Below, one piece after another: positions 37,023-49,409 of a stretch of DNA of 64,000 bases (the stretch's first letter is position 1; the number at the start of each line of letters is the position of its first letter). The stretch is from NCBI GenBank assembly GCA_032027045.1, contig JAVSMU010000001.1, forward strand, positions 934,646 through 998,645. Direction: 5' to 3'. Position numbers and translations under genes: made by a program. The notes below the pieces were generated by a model. It ran no database searches and was not told where the DNA came from. It saw nothing but the letters and a program-made list of their open reading frames with translations. Origin of the DNA: Truepera sp. (GTDB lineage: Bacteria; Deinococcota; Deinococci; Deinococcales; Trueperaceae).

Positions 37023-38564
37023 TCAGCGCTTGACGCCGGCGGGCCGCTTCCAACTCCGGCCGGCTTCCTCGAGGAGCGCGTAGGCGGCGTGCGGACCCAT
37101 GCCCCCCGCCTCGTAGAACTCGGGCGTGGGTTTGCGGAAGTCGATGTAATCGATGATCGGGTCGATTATCCGCCACTGCGCCTCGACCTCGTCGGCACGC
37201 ATGAACAGCGTCGGGTCGCCCTCCATGACGTCGAGCAGGAGCGTCTCGTAGGCCTCCGGGACGCTGCCCTCGAAGCTGGTCTGATAGGTGAAGTCGAGGC
37301 CGATCCGGTCCAGCTCGACCCGCTGCCCCGGCCGCTTGCCGTTGAAGCGGATGGTCATGCCCTCGTTCGGGACGATGCGCAAGACGAGCCGGTCCGTGTT
37401 GACGGGAGCCGACAGCTTGAAGGGCACGTGCGGGGGCGCCTTGTACTGCAGCACTATCTCGCTCGCCTTGGCCTCGAGGCGCTTGCCGGAGCGCAGGTAG
37501 AAGGGCACTCCGGCCCAACGCCAGTTCTCGACGTTGAGCTGCATGGCGGCGAACGTGGCCTGCTTGGAGCTGGGGTCGACCTCCGGCTCCTGCCTGTAAC
37601 CCACCATGCCGTTGCCGCTGACGTACTGGCCCAGAACGGTTGACTCGGGGTGAGGGCAGGCAACCGCGCTGAAGAGCTTGACCTTCTCGTCGCGCACGTT
37701 GCGCGCGTCGAACCGGACGGGCGGCTCCATGGCCACGAGCGCGAGGAGCTGCAGGAGGTGGTTCTGGAAGACGTCGCGGAGTACCCCGGCGGCCTCGTAG
37801 AACTCGCCGCGGCCCTCGACGCCCATCGGCTCGATCATCGTTATCTGAACGTGGTCTATGAACCGGTTGTTCCAGATGGGCTCGAACATGGTGTTCGCGA
37901 AGCGCAAGACGCCCAGGTTCTGGGCGGTCTCCTTCGCCAGGTAGTGGTCGATCCGGTAGATCTGCTTCTCGTCGAAGTGCTTCAGCAGCTCGGCGTTCAG
38001 CGCCTTGGCCGAGTCCTCGTCCTCGCCGAAGGGCTTCTCTACGACCAGCCGCGTGAACTTGCCGTCGGAGGCGGGCTTGGTCAGCCCGGCCTCCTCGAGC
38101 GACCTGGCTATGCGGCTGTAGACCTCTGGAGGCGTTGCCATGTAGAACACGGTTCCGGGCAGGTCCAGATCGTGCAGCTTTGCCGCTAGCTTCACGAAGC
38201 CGTCGTCGCTCTGGTAATCGCCCTGGACGTAGGTCATGCGAGACGCCAGGGCGTCCCAGGCGGCTTGGTCGATGTCCGGCAGTTCCTTGGCGATCTCCTG
38301 CCCCAGCAGGTCGCGCATGCCGTCGTCCGTCAGGTCGCGGCGGGCATGGCCGATGATGACGCTGTGCTCGTTGAGCTCGCCCTTGACGTGGAGCTGATAG
38401 AGGGCGGGGATCAGCTTGCGGGCGGTCAGGTCGCCGGTGACGCCGAAGATCACGAACGCGCAGGCGGGAGCGGGCCGGGAGAGCGCCACCGTGTCCGGCG
38501 CTCCCGGTTCCGCCAGGCGCTCCCTCCTTCTGGCGTCAGGCTCGCCCTTCGCGGCGCTGCTCAT
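37023..38564 (-). CDS. zwf: Glucose-6-phosphate 1-dehydrogenase
   Basis: 513 residues. First enzyme of the oxidative pentose phosphate route; makes NADPH and 6-phosphogluconolactone. NADP site FVIFGVTGDLTARKLIPALY, substrate site YRIDHYLAKETAQNL (the RIDHYLGK motif with Ala for Gly), and the later GKRLEAKASEIVLQY are present. The ATG overlaps the gnd stop (TGATGA), which fixes the start; the frame extends upstream inside gnd without similarity. Gene order gnd-zwf suggests joint regulation. Confidence 0.96.
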   Translation of the reverse strand: MSSAAKGEPDARRRERLAEPGAPDTVALSRPAPACAFVIFGVTGDLTARKLIPALYQLHVKGELNEHSVIIGHARRDLTDDGMRDLLGQEIAKELPDIDQAAWDALASRMTYVQGDYQSDDGFVKLAAKLHDLDLPGTVFYMATPPEVYSRIARSLEEAGLTKPASDGKFTRLVVEKPFGEDEDSAKALNAELLKHFDEKQIYRIDHYLAKETAQNLGVLRFANTMFEPIWNNRFIDHVQITMIEPMGVEGRGEFYEAAGVLRDVFQNHLLQLLALVAMEPPVRFDARNVRDEKVKLFSAVACPHPESTVLGQYVSGNGMVGYRQEPEVDPSSKQATFAAMQLNVENWRWAGVPFYLRSGKRLEAKASEIVLQYKAPPHVPFKLSAPVNTDRLVLRIVPNEGMTIRFNGKRPGQRVELDRIGLDFTYQTSFEGSVPEAYETLLLDVMEGDPTLFMRADEVEAQWRIIDPIIDYIDFRKPTPEFYEAGGMGPHAAYALLEEAGRSWKRPAGVKR

Positions 38565-39466
38565 CAGCCGGCCTTCTTGGTCTTGTGGCCGCCGAACTGG
38601 TGGCGCAGCGCCGCTATGGCCCTGTTCGAGAAGGCGTCCTTCTCGCGGCTGGCGAAGCGCGCGTAGAGGGCGGCCGTCACCGCCGGCATCGGGACGGCGT
38701 TGGCCACGGCGAAGTCGACGGTCCAACGACCCATGCCGCTGTCGGCCACGTAGCCCTCGAGGTGCTCCAGGCGCGGGTCGTCGTGAAGGGCGTGCGCGAG
38801 GAGCTCCAGCAGCCACGACCGCACGACGGCCCCGTGGCCCCACAGGTCGGCTATGGCCGGCAGGTCGAGGTCGTGATGCGGGTACGTGGCCAGCGCCTCG
38901 AACCCCTCGCCGTACGCCTGCAGCATGCCGTACTCGATGCCGTTATGGATCATCTTGACGAAGTGACCGGTGCCCTCTGGGCCGACATGGGCCAGCCCCC
39001 CCTCGGGGGCGAGCGTCTCGAGGATGGGTTTGGCGATCTCGAACGCCTCGTCTTTACCGCCGACCATCAGGCAGTAGCCTTCTTCGAGCCCCCACACGCC
39101 GCCCGAGACGCCGGCATCGAGCCACAACACGCCCGCCTTCTCGGCCTGGGCGGCGCGGCGCTGCGAGTCCTCCCAGTTGGAGTTGGCGCCGTCGACGAGG
39201 ACGTCCCCGGGCGAGAGTGCGGAGAGGGCCTGCTGGACCACCTGCTCGGTGGCGTCGCCCGAGGGCACCATGCACCACACCACGCGCGGGGCCTTCAGCT
39301 GAGCAACGGCCTCGGCCACGCTCGCTGCGCCGCGGGCGCCTTCCTCTACGAGTTCCTGGACCGGCGCAGCGGCCAGGTCCGTCACCACGGGTGCGTGTCC
39401 GCCCTGCATCAGCCGGCGACTCATGTCGGCGCCCATACGTCCAAGTCCGACGATCGCGAGTTCCAT
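38564..39466 (-). CDS. gnd: 6-phosphogluconate dehydrogenase, short form
   Basis: 300 residues, the short class (often NAD-linked or dual) rather than the 470-residue form. The N-terminal Rossmann motif is LAIVGLGRMGADMSRRL, followed by the substrate loop LDAGVSGGVWGLEEGYCLMVGG and catalytic Lys in HFVKMIHNGIEYGMLQAYGE. It oxidises 6-phosphogluconate to ribulose-5-phosphate and CO2. TAGGAGGT precedes the ATG. Cofactor choice cannot be settled by eye. Confidence 0.93.
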   Translation of the reverse strand: MELAIVGLGRMGADMSRRLMQGGHAPVVTDLAAAPVQELVEEGARGAASVAEAVAQLKAPRVVWCMVPSGDATEQVVQQALSALSPGDVLVDGANSNWEDSQRRAAQAEKAGVLWLDAGVSGGVWGLEEGYCLMVGGKDEAFEIAKPILETLAPEGGLAHVGPEGTGHFVKMIHNGIEYGMLQAYGEGFEALATYPHHDLDLPAIADLWGHGAVVRSWLLELLAHALHDDPRLEHLEGYVADSGMGRWTVDFAVANAVPMPAVTAALYARFASREKDAFSNRAIAALRHQFGGHKTKKAG

Positions 39467-39506
39467 GAGGTACCTCCTAGCGCGCCCTTCCCGGCGCGCA
39501 CCGCCT

Positions 39507-39535
39507 TTGATGCTAGCAGGGGAGCGTGATAAACT
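39507..39535 (+). promoter_or_regulatory. Promoter of tyrS
   Basis: -35 TTGATG (39507-39512), 17-bp spacer, extended -10 TGATAAACT (TAAACT at 39530-39535). Start near 39542, giving a leader of about 80 nt. Confidence 0.65.
39510..39518 (-). promoter_or_regulatory. Extended -10 box of gnd-zwf, overlapping the tyrS -35
   Basis: On the minus strand TGCTAGCAT (TAGCAT at 39515-39510). It shares bases with the tyrS -35 box on the other strand, so the two promoters cannot be occupied together. A good -35 is not seen. Confidence 0.5.
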
Positions 39536-39577
39536 GCGCGCCGTTGACGCACGCCGGTCTCGTGGGGGACGCTTTAG

Positions 39578-40876
<1,299 letters not shown>

Positions 40877-40945
40877 GCCCCACCCGGCGCGGTCCCGGGG
40901 GCGCAACCTGCGCTTAGGGCCCCGCTCTGCGAGGGCTTCTCGACC

Positions 40946-41923
40946 TCAGACGGCGAGGACGTAGGCGATCTCGAGGAGTTCGCGGTCTATGTCCTTCGGG
41001 TACTTTTCGAGCTCCATGAACGGGATCTTGACGACCTCGCGCCTGTTGGTGCCCACCATCACGCCCCGGTGGCCGGCGACCAGCGTGCGCACGGAGTGGT
41101 AGCCGAGACGCGAAGCGAGGACGCGGTCGCGGGCGTTCGGGCTGCCGCCGCGCTGCGTGTGGCCCAGGATGACGGTGCGCACGTCGTAGCCGCACGAGTC
41201 CTCGATGGCCTTCTGCAGGCCGACCGCACCGCCGTCGAACGCCCCCTCCGCCACCACGACGATGCTGGACGTCTTGCCCCGCTCCTCCGCCCGCTGGAGG
41301 AGGTCGACCACCTCGTCCGACCCGACGGGCGCTTCGGGTACGAGGATCACCTCGGCGCCCCCGGCCACCCCCACGGCCAGGGCGATGTGGCCGGCGCGGC
41401 GCCCCATCACCTCGATGAGGAAGAGGCGGTCGTGACTGGCGGCCGTGTCGCGCAGGCGGTCGACGGCGTCGAGCGCCACGTCCAGCGCGGTGCTGAAGCC
41501 GATGGAGACGTCGGTGCCGTTGATGTCGTTGTCGATGGTCGCCGGGATGCCGACGGTGGCGACCCCCTGCTCCTCATGGATGAGTTGAGCGCCCCTGAAG
41601 CTGCCGTCGCCGCCGATGACGACGAGCCCGTCGACGGCGTGGCGCCTCAAGGTGTCGGCCGCCACCGCCCGGCCTTCGGGGGTGTAGAACGCCTCACAGC
41701 GCGCCGTGCGCAAGACGGTGCCCCCACGCTGCAAGATGTTGGCCACCGCGCGCGGGCCGAGTTCGGCCATGTCGTCCTCGACGAGGCCCTCGAAACCGCG
41801 CTGGATGCCGCTGACCCTGATGTCGCCGTGGACGGCCGTACGAACGACCGCGCGGATGGCGGCGTTCATGCCCGGCGCGTCCCCCCCGCTGGTAAGCACG
41901 GCGATATGTTTGACGACGTTCAC
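40946..41923 (-). CDS. pfkA: ATP-dependent 6-phosphofructokinase
   Basis: 325 residues. KHIAVLTSGGDAPGMNAAIR is the nucleotide site, VIGGDGSFRGAQLIHEE the phosphate loop with GGDGS (ATP type), and the catalytic segment reads ATIDNDINGTDVSIGFSTA. Commits fructose-6-phosphate to glycolysis. The start at GTG 41923 (VNVVKHIAV) is placed 8 nt after a TATACT box; the GTG two codons earlier overlaps the promoter. Convergent with tyrS. Confidence 0.95.
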   Translation of the reverse strand: MNVVKHIAVLTSGGDAPGMNAAIRAVVRTAVHGDIRVSGIQRGFEGLVEDDMAELGPRAVANILQRGGTVLRTARCEAFYTPEGRAVAADTLRRHAVDGLVVIGGDGSFRGAQLIHEEQGVATVGIPATIDNDINGTDVSIGFSTALDVALDAVDRLRDTAASHDRLFLIEVMGRRAGHIALAVGVAGGAEVILVPEAPVGSDEVVDLLQRAEERGKTSSIVVVAEGAFDGGAVGLQKAIEDSCGYDVRTVILGHTQRGGSPNARDRVLASRLGYHSVRTLVAGHRGVMVGTNRREVVKIPFMELEKYPKDIDRELLEIAYVLAV

Positions 41924-41931
41924 GAGCACCG

Positions 41932-41937
41932 AGTATA
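41932..41937 (-). promoter_or_regulatory. -10 box of leaderless pfkA
   Basis: TATACT on the minus strand, 8 nt before the GTG at 41923. It is the closest match to the -10 consensus among the leaderless set. Confidence 0.5.
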
Positions 41938-42015
41938 GCCCCGCCAGTTCGTGCTTCTCACAGGGACGGGTGCCCCGGGCGCCGCGCGTTACGTACGTGC
42001 AAAGATGAACGACGT

Positions 42016-43158
42016 ATGAATATCGTCGCGTTGAAGGAAACCGTAAGCGGTGAGCGGAGAACTCCCATCACCCCTCAGGTGGCCGACAAGCTCGTGAAGC
42101 TGGGCGCCACTGTCACCTTGGAGCCCGGAGTGGGCGCGAGTTCCTACTTCGGTGACGAGGAGTACGCCAAGGCCGGCGCCACCTTCGAGCCCGACCGTGG
42201 CAAGCTGCTGGAAGCGGCCGACTTGTTCCTCGCGGTGCAGCCGCCGGCGCTGGAAACGGTCGAGGGCCTGAAGCGAGGGGCGCGGGTGGCCGGATTCCTC
42301 GACCCGTTCTTCAACCACGACCTGGTGCGCGCCCTGGCCGCCAAGGGCGTAGATGCGCTCTGCATGGAGCTCATCCCGCGCACGACCTACGCGCAGAAGA
42401 TGGACGCGCTCTCGAGCCAGGCCAGCCTTGCCGGCTACGCCGCCGTGATCCTGGCAGCGGAGCGCTCGGTCAAGGCGTTCCCCATGATGAGCACGCCCGC
42501 CGGCACCATCCCGCCGGCGCGCGTGTTCGTGGTGGGAGCGGGCGTCGCCGGGCTGCAAGCGATAGCCACCGCCAAGCGCCTTGGCGCCAGGGTGGAGGCC
42601 TACGACACGCGGCCGGTCGTCAAGGAGCAGGTGCAGTCGCTGGGCGCCAGGTTCGTCGAGATAGACGTCGGCGACACGGGCCAGACGGAGCAGGGCTACG
42701 CGAAGGAGATGACGGCCGAACAGCTCGAGTCGCAGCGCAAGCAGATGGCCAAGGTCTGCGCCGGCTCCGACGTCATCGTCACGACGGCCCAGGTGTTCGG
42801 CCGGCGGGCGCCTGTCATCATCAGCGCCGACATGGTCGCAGGCATGCGCGCCGGCAGCGTAATCGTCGATCTCGCCGCCAGCACCGGGGGCAACGTGGAG
42901 GGTTCCAGTTCGGGCGAGGAGGTCGTCACCGCCAACGGCGTGCGCATCGTCGGCCTCGCCAACATGCCCGCCGAGGTGGCCAAGGACGCCAGTCAGGTCT
43001 ACGCCAACAACTTGTACCTGCTCCTCGAGCACGCCTGGGACAAAGAAGCCAAGACCCTGCGCCTCGACGTGGAAGACGACGTCGTGGGCGCGTGCCTGCT
43101 CATCGCCAACGGTGAGATCCGCGACGCTCGGGTGCGCACCGCGCTCGGGGAAGGTTGA
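42016..43158 (+). CDS. pntA: NAD(P) transhydrogenase subunit alpha, part 1 (PntAA)
   Basis: 380 residues, the soluble NAD(H)-binding domain I. The N-terminus MNIVALKETVSGERRTPITP matches the alanine dehydrogenase/PNT family, and the Rossmann site is VFVVGAGVAGLQAIATAKRLGA. It joins with the two following genes to pass hydride between NADH and NADP+ coupled to proton movement. In this organism the alpha subunit is split in two genes, as in Thermus and Rhodospirillum. No clear ribosome site; a five-codon ORF (ATG at 42005) ends overlapping the ATG. Confidence 0.94.
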   Translation: MNIVALKETVSGERRTPITPQVADKLVKLGATVTLEPGVGASSYFGDEEYAKAGATFEPDRGKLLEAADLFLAVQPPALETVEGLKRGARVAGFLDPFFNHDLVRALAAKGVDALCMELIPRTTYAQKMDALSSQASLAGYAAVILAAERSVKAFPMMSTPAGTIPPARVFVVGAGVAGLQAIATAKRLGARVEAYDTRPVVKEQVQSLGARFVEIDVGDTGQTEQGYAKEMTAEQLESQRKQMAKVCAGSDVIVTTAQVFGRRAPVIISADMVAGMRAGSVIVDLAASTGGNVEGSSSGEEVVTANGVRIVGLANMPAEVAKDASQVYANNLYLLLEHAWDKEAKTLRLDVEDDVVGACLLIANGEIRDARVRTALGEG

Positions 43159-43163
43159 CCGTC

Positions 43164-43439
43164 ATGCTGCTCCTACTTGCCTTCGTACTCTCCGTCTTCT
43201 TGGGCTTCGAGCTCATCAACAAGGTGCCGTCGCAGCTGCACACGCCGCTGATGTCGGGCTCCAACGCCATCTCAGGCATCACCATCGTGGCCGCCCTCGC
43301 CGCCACGGCGGTGGAGGGCACGCTCGGCACCGTGCTCGCGCTCCTGGCCATCATCGCGGCCACCGTCAACATCGTCGGCGGCTACCTGGTGACCGACCGC
43401 ATGCTGGGCATGTTCCGCGCCGGCGACAAGGACAAGTGA
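43164..43439 (+). CDS. NAD(P) transhydrogenase subunit alpha, part 2 (PntAB)
   Basis: 91 residues, three membrane helices of domain II (LLLLAFVLSVFLGFELINKV; GITIVAALAATAVEGTLG; LALLAIIAATVNIVGGYLVT). The motif KVPSQLHTPLMSGSNAISG is diagnostic. ATG at 43164 is used; a TTG at 43155 overlaps the pntA stop. pntB follows after 7 nt. Confidence 0.93.
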   Translation: MLLLLAFVLSVFLGFELINKVPSQLHTPLMSGSNAISGITIVAALAATAVEGTLGTVLALLAIIAATVNIVGGYLVTDRMLGMFRAGDKDK

Positions 43440-43446
43440 GACGGCC

Positions 43447-44814
<1,368 letters not shown>

Positions 44815-44840
44815 GCCCCGCGGTTCCGTAATGCGCGCTC

Positions 44841-44870
44841 CTCGGCGCCACCCAAGAAGGTGGCGCCGAG
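44841..44870 (+). terminator. Hairpin terminator after pntB
   Basis: CTCGGCGCCACC / GGTGGCGCCGAG make a perfect 12-bp stem with loop CAAGAA. The following TGTCATCT is only weakly T-rich. Confidence 0.7.
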
Positions 44871-44918
44871 TGTCATCTCGGGCCTCGAACGCCACCGGCG
44901 CTTGACGTGATAAGAAAA

Positions 44919-44949
44919 GTTGACAACAAGAGACTCAAGTCACTATCAT
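44919..44949 (+). promoter_or_regulatory. Leaderless clpB promoter with HAIR-like (HspR) operator
   Basis: -35 TTGACA (44920-44925), 18-bp spacer, -10 TATCAT (44944-44949), then 6 nt to the ATG at 44956. Over the -35 and spacer lies GTTGACA-N7-ACTCAAG (44919-44939), where the right half is a perfect HspR half-site and the left matches 4 of 7 bases of CTTGAGT. Confidence 0.65.
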
Positions 44950-44955
44950 CGTCGC

Positions 44956-47541
44956 ATGGATGCCGAACGCTTCACCGAGGCCGCGCTTCAACTCGTCGCT
45001 AGCGCCCAACAGGTGGCGCGCACCCGCCAGAACCAGCAAGTAGGCCCGCTGCACCTGGCGGCCTCGCTGCTCGCCGATCCCTCCGGGCTCCCGAGCCGCG
45101 TCGTAGAACGCGCGGGGGCGGACCCCGAGGCCGCGCGGGCGACGATAGACGCGGGCCTCGCCAAACTTCCCGTCGTGAGCGGGGCCGACGGACAGTTCAT
45201 GAGCCCCGTGCTCGGCAACGCGTTCACGCGGGCGGAGGAGTTGGCCAAGGAGTGGCAGGACGCCTTCGTCGCGGCCGACACGCTCCTCGTCGCGTTGCGC
45301 GACACGGCCGGCAAGGAACTCGACGCGCTGCCTCCCGCCAGGGCGCTCGAGGAGGCCGCCAAGGCCATAAGGGGCGGCCAGAACGTGGACAGCCGCACCG
45401 CCGAGAGCACCTTCGAGGCGCTCGAGACCTACGGCATAGACCTCACGCAGCGCGCTCGCGAGGGCAAGCTCGACCCCGTCATAGGGCGCGACGAGGAGAT
45501 CCGCCGCGCCGTGCAGATCCTCCTGCGCCGGACCAAGAACAACCCGGTGCTGATAGGCGAGCCCGGCGTCGGCAAGACCGCCATCGCCGAGGGGCTGGCG
45601 CTTCGCATCGTCAACAAGGACGTGCCGCAAGGGCTGCAGAACAAGCGCATAGTCCAGCTCGACATGGGCAGCCTCCTTGCTGGGGCCAAGTACCGGGGTG
45701 AGTTCGAGGAGCGGCTCAAGGCGGTCATCGAGGAGACCGCCAGGTCGGCCGGCGACATCGTCTTGTTCATCGACGAGCTGCACACGATCGTCGGCGCCGG
45801 CAAGGCCGAGGGGGCCGTCGACGCCGGGAACATGCTGAAGCCGTCGTTGGCGCGCGGCGAGCTGCGCATGATCGGCGCCACCACGCTGGAGGAGTACCGC
45901 ACCATCGAGAAGGATGCCGCCCTGGAGCGGCGGTTCCAGCCCATCTTCGTGGACGAGCCCACGGTGGAGGAGACCATCTCCATCCTCCGCGGCATCAAGG
46001 ATAAGTACGAGGTGCACCACGGCGTCGGCATCACCGACGTGGCCATCATCGCGGCCGCCACCATGGCGCACCGCTACATCTCCGATCGGCGCCTGCCCGA
46101 CTCGGCCATCGACCTGATCGACGAGGCCGCCAGCCGCATCCGCGTTCAGCTCGACTCGCTTCCCGAGGAGATCGACGACCTGCGGCGCCGCAAGCTGCAA
46201 CTCGAGATAGAGCACGAGGCGGTGAAGCGCGAGTCCGACCCGGACTCCGCGGCGCGCATCCTGCGCATCGAGGAGGAGTTGAAGGTGATCGCCGATCAGA
46301 TCGGCCAGGCCCAGGCCGACTGGGAGGCCGAGCGGGGCGTGCTCGAGGAGTGGCGCGCGGACCAGGAGGAGCTCGACCGCGTGCGCACCCAGATCGAGGC
46401 AGCCGAACGCGACTACGACCTCGCCACCGCCGCCAAGCTCCGCTACGGCGAGCTGCCGAAGCTGGAGGCGGAGGTCAAGCGCCTCGCCGAGAAGCTCGAC
46501 GACGCGCGCTACGTGCGCCTCGAGGTAGGTGAGGAGGAGGTGGCGCAGGTCGTGGCGCGCGCCACGCGCATCCCGGTGGCACGGCTGTTGGAGGGCGAGC
46601 GCGAGAAGCTCCTCCGACTCGAGGACGAACTGCACGTGCGCGTGGTCGGTCAGGACGAGGCCATCACGGCGGTGGCGGACGCCATCCGCCGCTCCCGCGC
46701 CGGGCTCGCGGACCCCAACCGCCCGATCGGGTCCTTCATCTTCTTGGGCCCCACCGGTGTCGGCAAGACCGAGACCGCCAAGGCCCTGGCCGCCCAGCTC
46801 TTCGACAGCGAAGACAAGCTGATCCGACTCGACATGTCGGAGTACATGGAGCGCCACAACGTCGCCAAGCTGATAGGCGCCCCTCCCGGCTACGTCGGCT
46901 ACGAGGAGGGCGGCCAACTCACCGAGGCCGTCCGCCGCCAGCCCTACTCGGTGATCCTCTTGGACGAGATAGAGAAGGCCCACGTGGACGTGTTCAACAC
47001 GCTGTTGCAGGTGCTCGACGACGGCCGTCTCACCGACGCTCAGGGGCGCACCGTCGACTTCCGCAACACGGTGGTCATAATGACGAGCAACATCGGCTCG
47101 CCGCAGATCCTCGAAGCCGGCAGGCTGGGCGCCGATCACGAGACGCTCAAGACCACGGTGGTCGCTGAGTTGCGCAACCACTTCCGGCCCGAGTTCTTGA
47201 ACCGCGTGGACGAGGTCATCGTCTTCCACGCCCTCGACCAGGGGCAGATCCGCACGATCGCGACCTTGCAGGTCGAGCGCTTGCAGCACCGGCTCGACGA
47301 GCGCCGGATAACGCTGGCGCTCTCGGAGGCGGCCCTCGACGAGCTGGCCCGCGTCGGTTTCGACCCGGTCTTCGGCGCCCGCCCCCTGAAGCGGGCCGTG
47401 AGGGACTACCTCGAGACCCCGCTCGCCCGCGAGATCCTCGCCGGGCGCATAGCGGATGGCGATACGGTCGAGGTGGAACCGGGCCTCGAGCCCGGTGCGC
47501 CGTTCAGGTTCGAGGTGCGCGAACTGGCGCCGGCGAACTGA
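44956..47541 (+). CDS. clpB: Chaperone ClpB (protein disaggregase)
   Basis: 861 residues, full length. Clp_N repeats (1-145), NBD1 with Walker A GEPGVGKT near 202 and Walker [15 protein letters not shown], the long coiled-coil middle domain (about 400-520, [17 protein letters not shown]...) that marks ClpB rather than ClpA/C, and NBD2 with Walker [15 protein letters not shown] and Walker [11 protein letters not shown]. It works with DnaK to rescue aggregated protein. The ATG at 44956 sits 6 nt after the -10 box, so the mRNA is leaderless and the start is well set. Likely heat-induced through HspR. Confidence 0.97.
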   Translation: MDAERFTEAALQLVASAQQVARTRQNQQVGPLHLAASLLADPSGLPSRVVERAGADPEAARATIDAGLAKLPVVSGADGQFMSPVLGNAFTRAEELAKEWQDAFVAADTLLVALRDTAGKELDALPPARALEEAAKAIRGGQNVDSRTAESTFEALETYGIDLTQRAREGKLDPVIGRDEEIRRAVQILLRRTKNNPVLIGEPGVGKTAIAEGLALRIVNKDVPQGLQNKRIVQLDMGSLLAGAKYRGEFEERLKAVIEETARSAGDIVLFIDELHTIVGAGKAEGAVDAGNMLKPSLARGELRMIGATTLEEYRTIEKDAALERRFQPIFVDEPTVEETISILRGIKDKYEVHHGVGITDVAIIAAATMAHRYISDRRLPDSAIDLIDEAASRIRVQLDSLPEEIDDLRRRKLQLEIEHEAVKRESDPDSAARILRIEEELKVIADQIGQAQADWEAERGVLEEWRADQEELDRVRTQIEAAERDYDLATAAKLRYGELPKLEAEVKRLAEKLDDARYVRLEVGEEEVAQVVARATRIPVARLLEGEREKLLRLEDELHVRVVGQDEAITAVADAIRRSRAGLADPNRPIGSFIFLGPTGVGKTETAKALAAQLFDSEDKLIRLDMSEYMERHNVAKLIGAPPGYVGYEEGGQLTEAVRRQPYSVILLDEIEKAHVDVFNTLLQVLDDGRLTDAQGRTVDFRNTVVIMTSNIGSPQILEAGRLGADHETLKTTVVAELRNHFRPEFLNRVDEVIVFHALDQGQIRTIATLQVERLQHRLDERRITLALSEAALDELARVGFDPVFGARPLKRAVRDYLETPLAREILAGRIADGDTVEVEPGLEPGAPFRFEVRELAPAN

Positions 47542-47570
47542 GGGGCAGGCCCGGTCCGCCCCCTGGCTGG

Positions 47571-49283
47571 TCAGCCGGACTGCCTGGCAAGCTGCCGTTC
47601 GCGCGCTACCTCGATGGCCAGCTCCGTCGTCACGAAGTCGGCCGCGCCGTCGCGGGTGATCTCCTCGTAGACGCCCATGCGCTTCAGCAGGGCCTTGGGT
47701 TGAGGCTGGAGTCCGGAGATGAGCAACGCGATGCCGCGGCGCGAGAGCCTATCGTGGATCGCCCGCAGCGCGGTCACGCCCGTGGCGTCCATGACGGGCA
47801 CGCGCTTCAGACGCAAGACCACCACCTTGATGCCCTTGTCGACTTTCACGAGCTGGTCGATGAAGCGCTCGGCGGCGCCGAAGAAGACGGGCCCGTCGAC
47901 GCGGTAGGCGATGACGTGCTTTTCAAGCAGCCGCTGCTCGGCCTCGACGTCCTCGTCGGAGTCGCGGTGCGGCCCGTCGCCCGCGAGCTTTATCGGGTCG
48001 ACGGTGAACATGTTGCTCATGCGCACGATGAACAAGATCGCGGCGGCCACCAGCCCGACCTCGATGGCGAGGATGAGGTCGAACAAGATGGTGACCGTCA
48101 TGGTCAGTAGCAGCACGAACGCGTCCGACTTGGTGCTGCGCATGATTAGCGAGGCGGCCTCGCGCTCGACCATCCGCACCGCGACGACCATGAGGATGCC
48201 GCCGAGGACGGCCAGCGGGATCTGCGAGGCGAGCGGCGCGAGGAAGAGGATCACGACCAGGAGCGTCAGGCCGTGGACTATGCCTGCGAGGCGCGTGCGC
48301 GCGCCCGAGCGCACGTTGACCGCGGTGCGCGCGAGGGCCGCGGTGGAGGGGAGACCGCCGAACAGCCCCGATGCGATGTTCCCCAGGCCCTGGCCGAACA
48401 GCTCGCGGTCCGGGTCGTGCTTCTCGCCGACCGTCATGCCGTCGGCGACCACGGCGCAGAGCAGGCTCTCCAGCGCCGCCAGGACGGCCACGGCGACGGC
48501 GGCCCTCGACAGCTCGACCCACGCCCCCGCCAGCGCGAGGTCGGGCAGCTTGGGCATGGGAAGCGACCTGGGGATCTCGCCGATGCGGGCAACGTCGAGG
48601 AAGGCGGGCATGAGCGACACGAGCGTGACCAGCACGAGCGCGGCCATGCTGGCGGGTATGAAGGAGAGAGCCGGAACGCGCCCCCAGGCGAGCATCGCCA
48701 CGATGGTGATGAGCGCCAGGAGTATGGGCAGGATCTGCGGGGCGGCCACGAACTCGCGCGCGGTCTGGTAAGCGATGAGCACGATGCTCTCCCCGTGCGG
48801 CGCCTTCACGCCGAGCACGTTCGGAAGCTGCTGCAAGAAGATGATGGCGGCGATGCCGTTGGTGAAGCCCGTCACGACCGGCCACGGGATAAACCTCACG
48901 TAGCTGCCGACGCCGGCGAACGCGAGCACGAGCAGCACGAGCCCGGCGCCGATCCCCAGGATCGGTAGCGCTCCTGGCCCATGGTGCGCGACGATGGGAA
49001 GCAGCACGGCCGTCATGGCGCCCGTCGGGCCCGTGACCTGGAAGTTGGAGCCGCCGAAGAACGAGGCCACCACGCCGGCGACGATCGCGGTGACGATACC
49101 CGCCGTCGCGCCGACCCCCGCCGTCACCCCGAACCCGAGAGCCAACGGCAGCGCGACGAAGGCGACCGTGATACCCGCGAGGACGTCCACCCGCACGTAC
49201 TTCGGTCTGTAGTCCCCGGGCCTCGGGAGGAACTTGAGCACGCGCCCGAGCGTTGCGCTTCGCCTGGAGGTTGTCGTCTGCAC
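47571..49283 (-). CDS. SulP family anion transporter with STAS domain
   Basis: 570 residues. About 12-14 membrane helices with the SulP signature near the N-terminus (YVRVDVLAGITVAFVALPLALGFGV), LFGQGLGNIASGLFGGLPST in the middle, and a cytoplasmic STAS domain (about 440-560: VYRVDGPVFFGAAERFIDQL; VVVLRLKRVPVMDATGVTAL). Substrate may be sulfate, bicarbonate or another anion. The GTG has AAGGAGA 7 nt upstream. Convergent with clpB. Confidence 0.92.
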   Translation of the reverse strand: MQTTTSRRSATLGRVLKFLPRPGDYRPKYVRVDVLAGITVAFVALPLALGFGVTAGVGATAGIVTAIVAGVVASFFGGSNFQVTGPTGAMTAVLLPIVAHHGPGALPILGIGAGLVLLVLAFAGVGSYVRFIPWPVVTGFTNGIAAIIFLQQLPNVLGVKAPHGESIVLIAYQTAREFVAAPQILPILLALITIVAMLAWGRVPALSFIPASMAALVLVTLVSLMPAFLDVARIGEIPRSLPMPKLPDLALAGAWVELSRAAVAVAVLAALESLLCAVVADGMTVGEKHDPDRELFGQGLGNIASGLFGGLPSTAALARTAVNVRSGARTRLAGIVHGLTLLVVILFLAPLASQIPLAVLGGILMVVAVRMVEREAASLIMRSTKSDAFVLLLTMTVTILFDLILAIEVGLVAAAILFIVRMSNMFTVDPIKLAGDGPHRDSDEDVEAEQRLLEKHVIAYRVDGPVFFGAAERFIDQLVKVDKGIKVVVLRLKRVPVMDATGVTALRAIHDRLSRRGIALLISGLQPQPKALLKRMGVYEEITRDGAADFVTTELAIEVARERQLARQSG

Positions 49284-49409
49284 CGATGTCTCCTTATCGG
49301 GGTCCGCGCGCCAGGGCGCGAGACCCGCACAGCTCCGTCAACGATGATGCTCCCGTGCGCCCGTTACGGCAAGACCACTGGCGCTTCCGCTGCGGCGCCG
49401 GGGAGGCGG

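Noticed and set aside
38565-38843. Upstream extension of zwf into gnd
   Set aside because: The frame lies inside gnd; the ATG overlapping the gnd stop gives a normal enzyme.
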